DNA from: Rheinheimera pacifica
Lineage (GTDB): Bacteria > Pseudomonadota > Gammaproteobacteria > Enterobacterales > Alteromonadaceae
Direction: 5' to 3'
NCBI RefSeq assembly: GCF_024809855.1
Contig: NZ_JANUEM010000006.1
Coordinates: 124,001-188,000, forward strand
Length of the DNA: 64,000 nt
Shown here: piece after piece, positions 10,542 through 20,082 of the stretch
How positions within the stretch are numbered: the first letter of the stretch is position 1
Layout: the number at the start of each line of letters is the position of its first letter
The notes under the pieces: model-generated
What the model was told of the DNA's origin: nothing
The model's database searches: none
The model's input: only the letters and a program-made list of their open reading frames with translations
Program-made: the position numbers and the translations under genes

Positions 10542-10949
10542 ATGCAACAACAAGAACTGAATAACTTAATGCAGGGCGCGGCCGCAGACGCGGTAAACTA
10601 TGCCAGAGAAGAACACAATCTGGCGCTGGATCACAGCATAGACAGCCTGCAGCACATTGATATATTGCTAAGCGAATTAAACAGCCGGGAGCAAAAGCAA
10701 CGTCATTCAGCGGAACTGGTGTTTACATTATGTAATATAATCGGTGCTTATATTGGTGAGTTATTTATCGCCAATGTTGGAGGGCACTGGCAGCATGATC
10801 AGACCGATAGTGACGCCCCTTTTGTTTATATACGGCTGAATGACAAAGAATTTCCATTTGCGTCAGTGTGTTATCACAAAATCACCCGCGATAACAGCAT
10901 CAGTTTATATGATTATGTAAAGCAAGCTATGGCAAATGCTATGCAGTAA
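10542..10949 (+). CDS. Hypothetical protein with DUF3806-like pattern
   Basis: A soluble 135-residue protein without signal peptide or membrane helix. The pattern IIGAYIGELFIANVGGHW followed by PFVYIRLNDKEFPFASV resembles the small uncharacterised DUF3806 family; this is a pattern judgement, not a database match. It begins 9 bases after the LysR gene and ends before a hairpin that may be its terminator. No function can be assigned. Open-frame integrity, codon use like that of its neighbours and tight spacing make it a real gene. Confidence 0.75.
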   Translation: MQQQELNNLMQGAAADAVNYAREEHNLALDHSIDSLQHIDILLSELNSREQKQRHSAELVFTLCNIIGAYIGELFIANVGGHWQHDQTDSDAPFVYIRLNDKEFPFASVCYHKITRDNSISLYDYVKQAMANAMQ

Positions 10950-10959
10950 GGCTTTTGTC

Positions 10960-10994
10960 GGCGGCGTTAAGCAGGTAAAATGCCGCCAATTTTT
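10960..10994 (+). terminator. Likely intrinsic terminator before purM
   Basis: A GGCGGC / GCCGCC inverted repeat (10960-10965 with 10982-10987) is followed by AATTTTT, giving a plausible Rho-independent terminator for the upstream gene. The loop also contains a possible promoter for purM (TTGTCG at 10955, 16-bp spacer, TAAAAT at 10977). Both readings are inference; they could coexist. Confidence 0.5.
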
Positions 10995-11027
10995 AGCCTT
11001 TCCACTTTCAGTCATTCGAGGATTGCC

Positions 11028-12071
11028 GTGAGCGAGCAGAAAACATCGTTAAGCTACAAAGACGCCGGAGTTGATATTGACGCAGGTAATGCGTTAGTTG
11101 AGCGGATTAAAGGCGCAGTCAAACGCACACGTCGCCCTGAAGTTATGGGTGGTTTAGGTGGTTTTGGCGCACTGTGCCAAATTCCGGCCGGTTATAAAGA
11201 ACCGGTACTGGTATCCGGTACTGACGGTGTAGGCACCAAACTGCGGCTGGCCATGGACTTAAAACGTCATGACGGCGTGGGTATTGATTTAGTCGCCATG
11301 TGTGTTAACGATCTGGTAGTACAAGGTGCTGAACCGCTGTTTTTCCTCGATTATTACGCCACCGGCAAACTGGATGTCGACACCGCATCGGCTGTAGTAA
11401 ACGGTATTGCTGAGGGTTGTTATCAGTCGGGTTGTTCACTGGTTGGTGGCGAAACCGCCGAAATGCCGGGCATGTATCACGGCGAAGATTATGATATTGC
11501 CGGTTTCTGTGTTGGTGTGGTGGAAAAAGCAGACATTATCGACGGCAGTAAAGTAAAACCGGGCGATCAGTTAATTGCCATGGCATCTTCCGGCCCACAC
11601 TCCAATGGTTTTTCGTTAATCCGTAAAGTGCTGGAAGTTAGCGGCCAAAGCCCGGACACCCCGCTTGAAGGAAAATCCCTTGCCGATCATCTGCTGGAGC
11701 CCACCCGTATTTATGTGAAAAACCTGCTTAACCTGTTTAAACAGGTACCGGTACATGCGCTGTGTCATATTACCGGTGGTGGCTTCTGGGAAAATATTCC
11801 ACGGGTATTACCGGAAAATACCAAAGCCGTTATCGATGGCAAAAGCTGGCAGTGGCCAGCCATTTTCAACTGGCTGCAACAGCAGGGCAATATCAGCCGC
11901 CATGAAATGTACCGCACCTTTAACTGTGGTGTAGGTATGTTGGTGGTTGTGCCACAGGACAAACTGCAACAGGCCATCAGCATACTGCGTGATGCCGGTG
12001 AAACAGTATGGCATCTGGGTGAAATTCAGTCTGCTACGGCAGGCGATGAGCTGGTTATTATTAACGAATAA
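11028..12071 (+). CDS. purM: Phosphoribosylformylglycinamidine cyclo-ligase (AIR synthetase)
   Basis: PurM makes aminoimidazole ribonucleotide from FGAM and ATP in purine synthesis. I start it at the GTG at 11028 ([20 protein letters not shown]), matching the E. coli N terminus and preceded by GAGG at a good distance; an in-frame ATG at 10980 would add 16 non-conserved residues. The 347-residue protein has the conserved segments [31 protein letters not shown] and [16 protein letters not shown]. purN follows 8 bases later. I see no PurR-like ACGCAAACGTTTGCGT operator just upstream. Confidence 0.97.
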   Translation: MSEQKTSLSYKDAGVDIDAGNALVERIKGAVKRTRRPEVMGGLGGFGALCQIPAGYKEPVLVSGTDGVGTKLRLAMDLKRHDGVGIDLVAMCVNDLVVQGAEPLFFLDYYATGKLDVDTASAVVNGIAEGCYQSGCSLVGGETAEMPGMYHGEDYDIAGFCVGVVEKADIIDGSKVKPGDQLIAMASSGPHSNGFSLIRKVLEVSGQSPDTPLEGKSLADHLLEPTRIYVKNLLNLFKQVPVHALCHITGGGFWENIPRVLPENTKAVIDGKSWQWPAIFNWLQQQGNISRHEMYRTFNCGVGMLVVVPQDKLQQAISILRDAGETVWHLGEIQSATAGDELVIINE

Positions 12072-12079
12072 GGCAACCG

Positions 12080-12730
12080 ATGAAATCTATCGTAGTACTG
12101 ATTTCCGGCAGCGGGTCAAACCTGCAGGCCATTATTGACGCCTGCAGCAGTGGTTTTATCCCTGGTAAAGTCAGTGCTGTGATATCAAATAAAGCTAATG
12201 CCTACGGACTGGTGCGGGCGGGCGAAGCTGGCATCAGTACGCAGGTACTTAGCCACAAAAGTTATGCCAGCCGCGACAAGTACGATCTGGCGTTAGCTGA
12301 TGCGATAGATCAGCATAAACCCGATTTGGTCATATTAGCCGGCTTTATGCGCATTCTTACACCGGCTTTTGTACAACATTTCAGTGGCCGGTTACTTAAT
12401 ATCCACCCTTCGCTGTTACCTAAATATCAGGGGCTGACAACACACCAGCGTGCTATTGATGCCGGAGATAGCGAGCATGGTTGCAGCGTGCATTTTGTTA
12501 CCGAACAGCTTGATGGCGGCCCGGTTATTTTACAAGCTAAAGTGCCGGTATTTGCCGATGACGACGCCCAAAGCCTCGCAGAGCGGGTACATGAACAGGA
12601 ACACCGTATTTATCCGCTGGTGGTTCGCTGGTTTTGCCAAAACCGTTTACAACAGCATTCAGATCAGGCATGGTTAGATGGCAATGTATTAGCAGCCAAC
12701 GGTTATGCCAATGATGAAGACGAAGACTAA
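12080..12730 (+). CDS. purN: Phosphoribosylglycinamide formyltransferase
   Basis: PurN formylates GAR with 10-formyl-tetrahydrofolate. The 216-residue protein has the nucleotide-binding start IVVLISGSGSNLQAIID, the folate-site region LAGFMRILTPAFVQHF, and the catalytic block LLNIHPSLLPKYQG with the downstream HxVTEQLDGG (here HFVTEQLDGGPVI). The canonical Asn and His of the family are present (N and H of NIHPSLLP) and the Asp is in DGGPVI. It is translated with purM, and its last 26 bases overlap the next gene. Confidence 0.97.
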   Translation: MKSIVVLISGSGSNLQAIIDACSSGFIPGKVSAVISNKANAYGLVRAGEAGISTQVLSHKSYASRDKYDLALADAIDQHKPDLVILAGFMRILTPAFVQHFSGRLLNIHPSLLPKYQGLTTHQRAIDAGDSEHGCSVHFVTEQLDGGPVILQAKVPVFADDDAQSLAERVHEQEHRIYPLVVRWFCQNRLQQHSDQAWLDGNVLAANGYANDEDED

Positions 12731-13463
12731 CTGGCGCTTATGGGCGCCTTTTGTTGTAATAGCTACACTCTTTTGCAGCGCAGCGAGCGCTGAAACCGTA
12801 CCGTTAAGCAGTTTTAACGCCGACTACATTGTCTATCGGGCGGGTAAAAAACATGGCGAAGCCAACCGCTATTTAAAAACCACAGAACAAGGCTATCAGC
12901 TGGGTTACAGCAGTGATATCAGTTGGATGATATTCTCTGATAAACGCCAGGAAATATCTGACTTTACCGTAACCGATGGTGCTATTCAGCCGCTGCGTTA
13001 TGTGATGACACGCTCTGGCACCGGACCCAACCGCTACTACGAGCTAAACCTCGATCCTGCTACCAAAGTACTAAGCGAAGGCAAAGCGCGTAAACCTAAA
13101 GCCACTGAGTGGCAAAACGACTGGCTGGATCAGATAAGCTATCAGCTACAGCTGGTGCTGGACTTGCGTGCCGGTAAAACTGAATTTACTTACAATGTGT
13201 TAAACCGCCATGGTGACAGCAAGCCTTATCACTATAAAGTGGTAGCTGAAGAAATGCTGCCGCTGCCTTACGGTAATATTAAAACCTTACGTATCGCCCG
13301 GATTGAAGAAAACAGCGATAAACAGATCTACGCCTGGGTAGCACCAGAGCTTGATTACATGCTGGTGCGTTTATGGCGTGGTGAAGACAACGTCGAGCAA
13401 TTCGACGTGCAGTTGCACAAACTTGACCTGACGCCCTCTGTTCAGGCCAGCGGTTCACCATAG
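12705..13463 (+). CDS. Exported DUF3108 domain protein
   Basis: A 252-residue protein with a clear signal peptide (WAPFVVIATLFCSAASAE, cleavage near residue 29) and a DUF3108 body, a family thought to form beta-rich periplasmic or outer-membrane-associated proteins of unknown role. Three in-frame ATGs (12705, 12711, 12714) are possible starts; all overlap the end of purN, so translation is probably coupled. Its 3' end overlaps the convergent yafJ-like gene by 22 bp. Function is unknown; purN followed by DUF3108 is an arrangement I associate with related marine gammaproteobacteria. Confidence 0.85.
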   Translation: MPMMKTKTNWRLWAPFVVIATLFCSAASAETVPLSSFNADYIVYRAGKKHGEANRYLKTTEQGYQLGYSSDISWMIFSDKRQEISDFTVTDGAIQPLRYVMTRSGTGPNRYYELNLDPATKVLSEGKARKPKATEWQNDWLDQISYQLQLVLDLRAGKTEFTYNVLNRHGDSKPYHYKVVAEEMLPLPYGNIKTLRIARIEENSDKQIYAWVAPELDYMLVRLWRGEDNVEQFDVQLHKLDLTPSVQASGSP

Positions 13464-14209
13464 CGAAACAGCTGGCTCTCCCCTGCAGCCATCTTATGCC
13501 ATTGTTCATTATTAGTTAGCGGTTCAGTGGCAATAATCGTTACCACATCATCCGGTGTGGTTTCACGGCTAAAATCAATATCCACATCAACATCCGACAA
13601 CCGGGCAATGCCAAAAGGCGCCCGCCGGGTGATCCAGTGCAGTTTGGTGGTGCAATAGGTTAATAAGTACTCACCATCGGTCAGCAACATATTAAATACG
13701 CCCAGCTTTTGCAGCTCTTTACATTTACGCTGGATAAACTTAAATGCCGCTTTACGGCCTGGCGGCTTCTGCGGATATTTTTTGTCCAGTTCGCTGAGTA
13801 AATAACAAAACGCCCGCTCGCTGTCTGTGGTTCCCACCGGCACAAAGCGTGCTACCGGCAATTGCTGGTAGCCACTTAGCTGGCCATTGTGGGCATAAGT
13901 CCAATAGCGGCCCCATAACTCGCGCGTAAACGGATGGGTATTTTCCAGCGCCACCCGGCCACGGTTTGCCTGGCGTACATGCGCAATAACCGCCTTGCTC
14001 TTGATCGGATAATCCGACACCAGCCGGGCAATTTCTGACTGATAACTTGGCAAGGCATCTTTAAAAGTACACACCCCTTTATTTTCATAAAAGGCCACAC
14101 CCCAGCCATCTTTATGCGGGCCGGTACGCCCCCCCCGCTCTTTTAAGCCTTTAAAGCTAAAGCAAATATCAGTTGGCACATTGGCCGACATGCCCAGTAA
14201 TTCACACAT
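13442..14209 (-). CDS. Class II glutamine amidotransferase, YafJ-like
   Basis: A 255-residue N-terminal-nucleophile amidotransferase. The start is placed at the ATG at 14209 so that the protein begins MCELLGMSANVPTDICFSF, giving Cys2 as the catalytic nucleophile after Met removal; an AAGGA sits just upstream, while a longer frame to 14302 would bury that Cys. Other class II signatures are KDGWGVAFY, HVRQANRG, NTHPF and HNGQL. The acceptor substrate of YafJ proteins is not known. It faces the DUF3108 gene with a 22-bp overlap and is divergent from fadE. Confidence 0.9.
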   Translation of the reverse strand: MCELLGMSANVPTDICFSFKGLKERGGRTGPHKDGWGVAFYENKGVCTFKDALPSYQSEIARLVSDYPIKSKAVIAHVRQANRGRVALENTHPFTRELWGRYWTYAHNGQLSGYQQLPVARFVPVGTTDSERAFCYLLSELDKKYPQKPPGRKAAFKFIQRKCKELQKLGVFNMLLTDGEYLLTYCTTKLHWITRRAPFGIARLSDVDVDIDFSRETTPDDVVTIIATEPLTNNEQWHKMAAGESQLFRYGEPLA

Positions 14210-14330
14210 ATGCGTCCTTAGCTGAAAAAGTGCTGCAGCGAAACCAAGCCAAAAGGCTATGCTTAAACGTAGTAGCGTAAGAGTTGTGGCTGAAGTTGAC
14301 AATGACTTTATGCAACAGCCGCTTTTAGGC

Positions 14331-14359
14331 TTGCAACTTTAGTTAAAGCGTTTTACTCT
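14331..14359 (+). promoter_or_regulatory. Candidate fadE promoter
   Basis: TTGCAA (14331-14336) and TACTCT (14354-14359) are separated by 17 bp, a plausible sigma-70 promoter. The expected transcription start falls around 14366-14368, at the edge of the FadR-like operator. Confidence 0.4.
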
Positions 14360-14367
14360 TAACCGCA

Positions 14368-14384
14368 TAGTGGTCAGACCTCTC
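14368..14384 (+). promoter_or_regulatory. FadR-like operator upstream of fadE
   Basis: The sequence ATAGTGGTCAGACCTCT contains the symmetric core GGTC-A-GACC of the FadR consensus (CTGGTCNGACC). It lies just downstream of the candidate -10 and 15 bases before the fadE ATG, where a bound repressor would block transcription. Long-chain acyl-CoA release of FadR from such sites is established in enterics and vibrios; action here is inferred. Confidence 0.65.
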
Positions 14385-14398
14385 ATTGGGAGAAAATA

Positions 14399-16867
14399 AT
14401 GGAAGGGTTAGTTTTTTTTGCAGTAATTATCGCCGCAATTGGCATATTGGCGTACAACCGCGCCAGCTTAACAATGTTTACCGCTGTTATTGCGGTAATA
14501 CTGGCAGTTGGCACGGCATTAGAGGTGGTTGGCACCATAAGCTGGATAATATTTTTACTATTTGCACTGCCGCTGAATATTGCCGCAGTACGTCAGCAAT
14601 ACCTGACTAAACCGCTGCTTAAAGTGTACCGCAAAATTATGCCGGAAATGTCCAGCACAGAAAAGGAAGCCATTGATGCCGGCACTACCTGGTGGGAAGC
14701 TGACTTATTCCGTGGTAACCCGGACTGGCACAAAATGCATAACTTTCCGGTACCGCGCTTAAGTGCCGAAGAGCAGGCATTTCTCGACGGCCCGGTAGAA
14801 GACGTGCTGGCAATAATGGATGACTGGCACACCACACACGAACGTGCCGATTTAACACCTGAAGTCTACCAGTATTTAAAAGACAAAGGTTTCTTCGCCA
14901 TGATCATCAAAAAAGAATACGGTGGCCTGGAGTTCTCGGCTTACGCGCAATCTTGTGTGCTGCAAAAGCTCACCAGCAAGAGCATGGTGTTATCCAGCAT
15001 CGTCGGTGTACCTAATTCGTTAGGCCCGGGCGAACTGCTGCAACACTACGGTACTGACGAGCAGAAAAAACATTATTTACCCCGCCTGGCCAAAGGCCTG
15101 GAAGTACCCTGTTTTGCGCTAACCAGCCCTGAGGCCGGTTCAGACGCAGGCGCTATTCCCGATACCGGCATAATTTGTAAAGGCCAGTGGGAAGGCGAAG
15201 AAGTTATTGGTATGCGCCTGACCTGGGATAAACGCTATATCACTCTGGCACCTATTGCGACGGTGCTGGGTTTAGCATTTAAACTATACGACCCGGAAAA
15301 ACTGCTGGGTGATAAAGAAGAGCTGGGCATTACCTGTGCACTTATTCCTGTTAGTACGCCGGGCGTAAAAATTGGCCGCCGTCACTTTCCGCTAAATGTG
15401 CCGTTTCAAAATGGCCCTACCCAGGGTAAAGATATATTTGTACCACTGGACTACATTATCGGTGGCGCGAAAATGGCAGGCCAGGGCTGGCGCATGCTGG
15501 TAGAGTGTTTGTCTGTTGGCCGTGCTATTACACTGCCATCTAACAGTACCGGTGGCATTAAAGCTGTTGCTATGGCAACCGGTGCTTATGCCCGTATCCG
15601 CCGTCAGTTCAAATTGCCAATTGGTAAAATGGAAGGCGTGGAAGAAGCGATGGCACGTATTGGTGGTTATGCCTATATGGCGGATGCGTCTACCACTATG
15701 TCTGTTGGCTCAATAGACCTGGGCGAGAAACCGTCTGTCATTTCAGCTATTACCAAATACCATATGACCGAGCGGATGCGCCAGGCCATTATTGATGCAA
15801 TGGATATTCACGGTGGTAAGGGCATTTGTATGGGCCCCAATAACTACCTTGCCCGCGGGTATCAGGGCGCACCGGTGGCTATTACGGTAGAAGGTGCCAA
15901 TATTTTAACCCGCAATATGATTATCTACGGTCAGGGCGCTATTCGCTGCCATCCGTATGTACTGGCCGAATTGCAGGCGGCCCAGTTAGATGATCAGGGC
16001 GCGGCAGTAACCGCCTTTGATAAAGCACTGTTCGGCCATATCGGTTTTGCTATCAGTAATTTCTTCCGTACCTTCTGGTTATCATTAACCGGTGGTGCTT
16101 TTAGCAGCGCGCCTTATGGCGATGCAACGGCAAAATACTATAAGCAAATGAACCGTTTCAGTGCAGCGTTAGCGCTGATGTCTGATGTTGCCATGGGTAC
16201 CTTAGGCGGTGATTTAAAACGCCGCGAACGTATATCTGCCCGTCTGGGTGATATTTTAAGTATGTTGTACCTGACATCAGCAGTGTTAAAGCGCTACAAC
16301 GATGAAGGCCGTAAAATTGACGATTTACCGCTGGTGCAGTGGGCCTGTGAAGACAACCTTGCCAAAGCGCAACTAGCCTTAAACGAACTGTTTGATAATT
16401 TCCCGAACCGTGTAGTGGGTGTAGTATTAAAACGGGTGGTATTTCCGTGGGGCCGCACCTTACGTAAAGCGTCAGATGTTACTGAACACAAAGTTGCCCG
16501 CGTTATGCAAACACCCGGCGAAGCGCGCTCACGTCTGGGCCACCATTTATACCTGAAAAACGAACCGTTAAACCAGTTAGGTTTGCTGGAGCAGGCATTA
16601 CTGGATGTTCTGGCCGCTGAACCGGTGTTTGACAAGGTTACCCATGCTGCCGGTAAACGCCTGCCGTTCTACCGCCTGAATGAAGTTGCGGAATTAGGTT
16701 TACAGCTAAAAGCCATCAGCGAAGCTGAAGCCGAGCAGCTACGGGTGGCTGAACGTGGCCGTTTATTTGCCATTAATGTTGATGATTTTGACCCGGAATA
16801 CCTGGCAGCAGATAAAACCCTGCGCCAGCAAGGTGCCGGTGCAGTAGAAAAAGATCAGGCGGCATAA
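14399..16867 (+). CDS. fadE: Acyl-CoA dehydrogenase FadE
   Basis: FadE does the first step of fatty-acid beta-oxidation, introducing the trans-2 double bond into acyl-CoA with FAD. The 822-residue length matches the large FadE type. Two N-terminal hydrophobic segments (about residues 1-25 and 35-55) anchor it to the membrane. The acyl-CoA dehydrogenase core follows ([19 protein letters not shown] near 237-255 and [17 protein letters not shown] near 469-485), then the C-terminal DUF1974 region of this subfamily. A FadR-like operator lies directly upstream and a bidirectional terminator downstream, so it is a single-gene unit. Confidence 0.96.
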   Translation: MEGLVFFAVIIAAIGILAYNRASLTMFTAVIAVILAVGTALEVVGTISWIIFLLFALPLNIAAVRQQYLTKPLLKVYRKIMPEMSSTEKEAIDAGTTWWEADLFRGNPDWHKMHNFPVPRLSAEEQAFLDGPVEDVLAIMDDWHTTHERADLTPEVYQYLKDKGFFAMIIKKEYGGLEFSAYAQSCVLQKLTSKSMVLSSIVGVPNSLGPGELLQHYGTDEQKKHYLPRLAKGLEVPCFALTSPEAGSDAGAIPDTGIICKGQWEGEEVIGMRLTWDKRYITLAPIATVLGLAFKLYDPEKLLGDKEELGITCALIPVSTPGVKIGRRHFPLNVPFQNGPTQGKDIFVPLDYIIGGAKMAGQGWRMLVECLSVGRAITLPSNSTGGIKAVAMATGAYARIRRQFKLPIGKMEGVEEAMARIGGYAYMADASTTMSVGSIDLGEKPSVISAITKYHMTERMRQAIIDAMDIHGGKGICMGPNNYLARGYQGAPVAITVEGANILTRNMIIYGQGAIRCHPYVLAELQAAQLDDQGAAVTAFDKALFGHIGFAISNFFRTFWLSLTGGAFSSAPYGDATAKYYKQMNRFSAALALMSDVAMGTLGGDLKRRERISARLGDILSMLYLTSAVLKRYNDEGRKIDDLPLVQWACEDNLAKAQLALNELFDNFPNRVVGVVLKRVVFPWGRTLRKASDVTEHKVARVMQTPGEARSRLGHHLYLKNEPLNQLGLLEQALLDVLAAEPVFDKVTHAAGKRLPFYRLNEVAELGLQLKAISEAEAEQLRVAERGRLFAINVDDFDPEYLAADKTLRQQGAGAVEKDQAA

Positions 16868-16883
16868 ATCATTTTTAGCTGAT

Positions 16884-16915
16884 AAAAAACGCCGGTTTTC
16901 ACACCGGCGTTTTTA
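16884..16915. terminator. Bidirectional intrinsic terminator between fadE and the nuclease gene
   Basis: A 12-bp stem (AAAAACGCCGGT with ACCGGCGTTTTT, 6-base loop) flanked by A and T runs lies in the 62-bp gap between the convergent genes. It has a U tract in either direction and should end both transcripts. Confidence 0.9.
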
Positions 16916-16929
16916 TTTGCACAATAACC

Positions 16930-19512
16930 TTAGTTAAAGTTCACCACTAAATCGGCTGAACAACTGGCTGTTGCCTGCTGACAAATTTTGTAAGTTACCG
17001 TTGGCGCTTCAGAGCGGAAGTTGTCGCTAATACGCCCCGGTGCTGTTAAGTCGCGCACGGCTTCGTTGTCACGGTACAAGGTTAACCCTGTTGCCTCACC
17101 ACTCCAGTCCAGTTGCACCAGGCTCATACCAAAACGGGCTCGCACCGTACGCACCAGCTCCAGGCTTACGTCCAGTGGTGGTAAAGCCCCTGCCAGATTA
17201 AACGATACAATTACCGGATCATGATCTGACGAGCGGTATGCATCCGGCGCATAAAAATCAAGCTGCTGCTGTGGGGATTTAAACTCAACGTTATAATCCA
17301 GCGCTATTGGCTCGTCGGCGTTAATATTCCATTTAGTGGCATCGGCCAGGTACTGCAGCGCCACATCATTTAGCAAGGCATGATCCAATGACCCCGATAA
17401 ACCAGAGAACACATAGCCATGCCCCGATTTACCCAGCGCATCAAACACATTGATATAACCGGCCTGTGCCAGTGTAGTAATAGGATCTTCTTTGGCATAA
17501 GCGTTTAAGTCACCCATTACCACTGCCGGAATATCAGCAAAATGCTCTGCGGCAAAAATGCCAATTGCCTGGGCTGCGCGGGTACGTGTCAGGTTACAGT
17601 TGCCCTGGCCATCGCCGGTATCCGGATCTGTAGCACCGCAAGCAGAACCTTTAGATTTTAAGTGATTAACCATCACGGCAAATTCAGCGTTGTTTTCTGT
17701 CAGGCTAAAACGCTGTGCCATCATAGGCCGGTTACTGCTGTCGTTAAACAATGCTGCGCCCTGACCGTCTGTAGCTGAGTTTGCTGAATTAAGGATCAAC
17801 AGCTCGCCTGCCGGCACTACCTGATCAGCACGGTAAATTAACCCAACCGCTATTTCATCCGTGCCAACCGGGCCGGCTGCACTGATATATTGCCAGCTGC
17901 TGTTACCTGACGCCGCACGCAACCCCTGCACCAGATCAGCAATAGCAGAGGTACTGCTATAGCCATCGTTTTCAATTTCCATCAGGCCAATCACGCTGAC
18001 ATCCATCGCAACCATAGCAGACAGGATCTTCGCCCGCTGACGTTCAAACTCTGCAGCCGTATTAGCACCCCGTGCGGTTGGGAAACCACCACCGGTACCA
18101 TTACCGTTAAAGTAATTCAGCACGTTGAAACTGGCTACTTTAACATTGCCATCGTCAGAGAGTTCCGGCGCAGCAGTTCTGGGGTTGCTATGTACAAAAT
18201 TAACACTTGTCGTTGGCATGATGCGGTACTCATTAAAAGAGTAATGCATGGTACCGGTTAAATTGATCACAGTATCACCGCTACGCACAGTGTTAGCAGC
18301 CGATAAACCGCCTGTAGGATATGGCACTATGGCCGGGTTTTGTACTGTACTGGCATCATCAAGCACAATTTTATTCAGCGCATGCTGTGCTGCCAGCGCA
18401 ATGGCGTCAGCCCCCGGTGCGACAACCTGAGTTGGCGTATAACGGCGGCCATTCGCCAGCGTTAATTCACCATAGCGGCCCAGGGTGTAAGTATCATTTA
18501 CTGTTAGTGGCTGGCTAAACCGCACCAGCATGCCCTCTACCGCTTCTAGCTCACTTAAATTCAGTACAGGCAGAGTCATCTCAACCGGTTGTGGTAACGC
18601 ACTGCTGCCACAATCAAGTGTTGCAGTAATGCTGCTAAGCTGGGTCTGGGTAAAATACTCATTCACTGTACCCTGCAAACGCACACGCTGGCCAACATTA
18701 ACACTAAGGTTGCTGGTATTGACATAAACAAACAGCCCTTCCGATGTTGCCGGATCATTATCCTGCTCTGTCCCAACGGCTTGAATGGTATAACCCTGCA
18801 GCCCCGGTAAAGTTTGAGTGACAACAGCTTCTACCTGCACAACCTGCCCAACCAGCGGGCTTGCCATACCACTGCCTTGTATTGCAGAAATTGCTGTCGC
18901 TGGCTCACCACAGCTTAAAACCGGCTCGGGTTCCGGTTCAGGCTCTGGTTCAGGCCCGCCACCTTCGCCATTAAACAAACCGAGATCAGAAAAATCGTTA
19001 ACCGGAAATCCGTTCCATTCATCAGCAGGTTCAAAAACGTCGAACTGATTGGTGTCGTACATTACTGCTTTACGGCGTAACGTCCGGTCAATGGTCGCTG
19101 TATCGCCACTGCCCCAGGCCGTACCGGGGTTAAAACCAACCTGGCCGAATGAATCAATAACAACACCATCTTTACGCAAGGTTATGGCATCGTTACCATT
19201 CCAGGACGCATTACCTGACACCTGATTTGCCAGGGCTCTTAGCTCGGCTACCGCACTGGTATGCGCATAGACAAAAGTACCACCTGCCGGCACAGTGCCG
19301 TTAAGCGTAGTGGTATTGGTTGCTGTTGCCGCACCATTGGCAAATACCTGTATTGTGTAACCTGACAGTACAATGTCATTACCGGTAGGATTGTAAAGCT
19401 CAAGTGCTTTGTTATTACCGGTGCCTTCTACATATTCAGAAATAAATAACTCGGCACTCACTGCCGGTGCCAGTAACATGGCGATAGTTGCTGATAGCGT
19501 CCTGATTTTCAT
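16930..19512 (-). CDS. ExeM/NucH-family extracellular endonuclease
   Basis: An 860-residue secreted nuclease. It has a signal peptide (1-20), a lamin-tail domain (about 21-140), a PEPEPEPEPEP spacer (187-197), an OB-like beta domain (about 200-410), and an endonuclease/exonuclease/phosphatase domain (about 455-765). Active-site blocks in the last are VASFNVLNYFN, IGLMEIENDGY, VNHLKSKG, VMGDLNAY and SSDHDPVIVSF. A C-terminal immunoglobulin-like segment (about 775-860) follows. ExeM of Shewanella degrades extracellular DNA and releases biofilm. Unlike some relatives there is no GlyGly-CTERM tail; the protein ends LVVNFN. It is a single-gene unit between two intergenic regions. Confidence 0.9.
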   Translation of the reverse strand: MKIRTLSATIAMLLAPAVSAELFISEYVEGTGNNKALELYNPTGNDIVLSGYTIQVFANGAATATNTTTLNGTVPAGGTFVYAHTSAVAELRALANQVSGNASWNGNDAITLRKDGVVIDSFGQVGFNPGTAWGSGDTATIDRTLRRKAVMYDTNQFDVFEPADEWNGFPVNDFSDLGLFNGEGGGPEPEPEPEPEPVLSCGEPATAISAIQGSGMASPLVGQVVQVEAVVTQTLPGLQGYTIQAVGTEQDNDPATSEGLFVYVNTSNLSVNVGQRVRLQGTVNEYFTQTQLSSITATLDCGSSALPQPVEMTLPVLNLSELEAVEGMLVRFSQPLTVNDTYTLGRYGELTLANGRRYTPTQVVAPGADAIALAAQHALNKIVLDDASTVQNPAIVPYPTGGLSAANTVRSGDTVINLTGTMHYSFNEYRIMPTTSVNFVHSNPRTAAPELSDDGNVKVASFNVLNYFNGNGTGGGFPTARGANTAAEFERQRAKILSAMVAMDVSVIGLMEIENDGYSSTSAIADLVQGLRAASGNSSWQYISAAGPVGTDEIAVGLIYRADQVVPAGELLILNSANSATDGQGAALFNDSSNRPMMAQRFSLTENNAEFAVMVNHLKSKGSACGATDPDTGDGQGNCNLTRTRAAQAIGIFAAEHFADIPAVVMGDLNAYAKEDPITTLAQAGYINVFDALGKSGHGYVFSGLSGSLDHALLNDVALQYLADATKWNINADEPIALDYNVEFKSPQQQLDFYAPDAYRSSDHDPVIVSFNLAGALPPLDVSLELVRTVRARFGMSLVQLDWSGEATGLTLYRDNEAVRDLTAPGRISDNFRSEAPTVTYKICQQATASCSADLVVNFN

Positions 19513-19765
19513 GTGTTCTCCCTTGAGGTGTTATTAAGGACATCTGAATATAAAGCGCTTTTATGGCAGATTCATTAACTTTGTTCGTTGAATTTCGCTT
19601 ATTTTCTTACATTTTTCTGTCAGTATAATTTACACCTTGCTAACCGGCTGTTTTGCTTCAGCATCTAAATTAAATAGACGTAAAGCCATCTAATTTTAAA
19701 GCGGTACTTCCATCTGGCTTCAGGATCAGGTTTACTGTGCCAGACCACCAATAACGGAGCCTAAT

Positions 19766-20047
19766 ATGTTTAAAGTAAATCAGTATTTTGATGGCAAAGT
19801 TGCCTCTATCGCCTTTAAAGGCGAGCAGTTACCGGCAACGGTAGGCGTTATGGCGCCGGGTGAATATGAGTTTGGTACCAGCCAGCATGAAGTTATGACA
19901 GTAATAAGCGGTGCACTGACCGTTTTACTGCCCGGAGCAAGTGGCTGGCAAACCTTTAGCCGGGGCCAGCATTTTTCGGTACCGGCGGATAGTAAATTTC
20001 AGTTGCAGGTAGCTGTAGATACCGCGTACCTTTGCACATACGCCTGA
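19766..20047 (+). CDS. ppnP: Pyrimidine/purine nucleoside phosphorylase PpnP
   Basis: A 93-residue single-cupin protein of the PpnP (YaiE/DUF1255) family, which phosphorolyses several nucleosides to base and ribose-1-phosphate. The pattern [45 protein letters not shown] and YLCTY follows the E. coli protein almost position by position, and length is normal. Upstream is a 253-bp gap with a good -10-like TATAAT (19624-19629) but no convincing -35. The downstream ABC exporter is 35 bases away. Confidence 0.95.
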   Translation: MFKVNQYFDGKVASIAFKGEQLPATVGVMAPGEYEFGTSQHEVMTVISGALTVLLPGASGWQTFSRGQHFSVPADSKFQLQVAVDTAYLCTYA

Positions 20048-20082
20048 TGTTATAAACCCAGGTAACAAAACAAGGAACCACC

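Noticed and set aside
10950-11027. A PurR box before purM
   Set aside because: No sequence close to ACGCAAACGTTTGCGT is present in the gap.
18925-18960. A GGTTC/GGCTC tandem-like repeat
   Set aside because: It is the codon-level image of the Pro-Glu spacer in the nuclease gene, not an independent DNA repeat.
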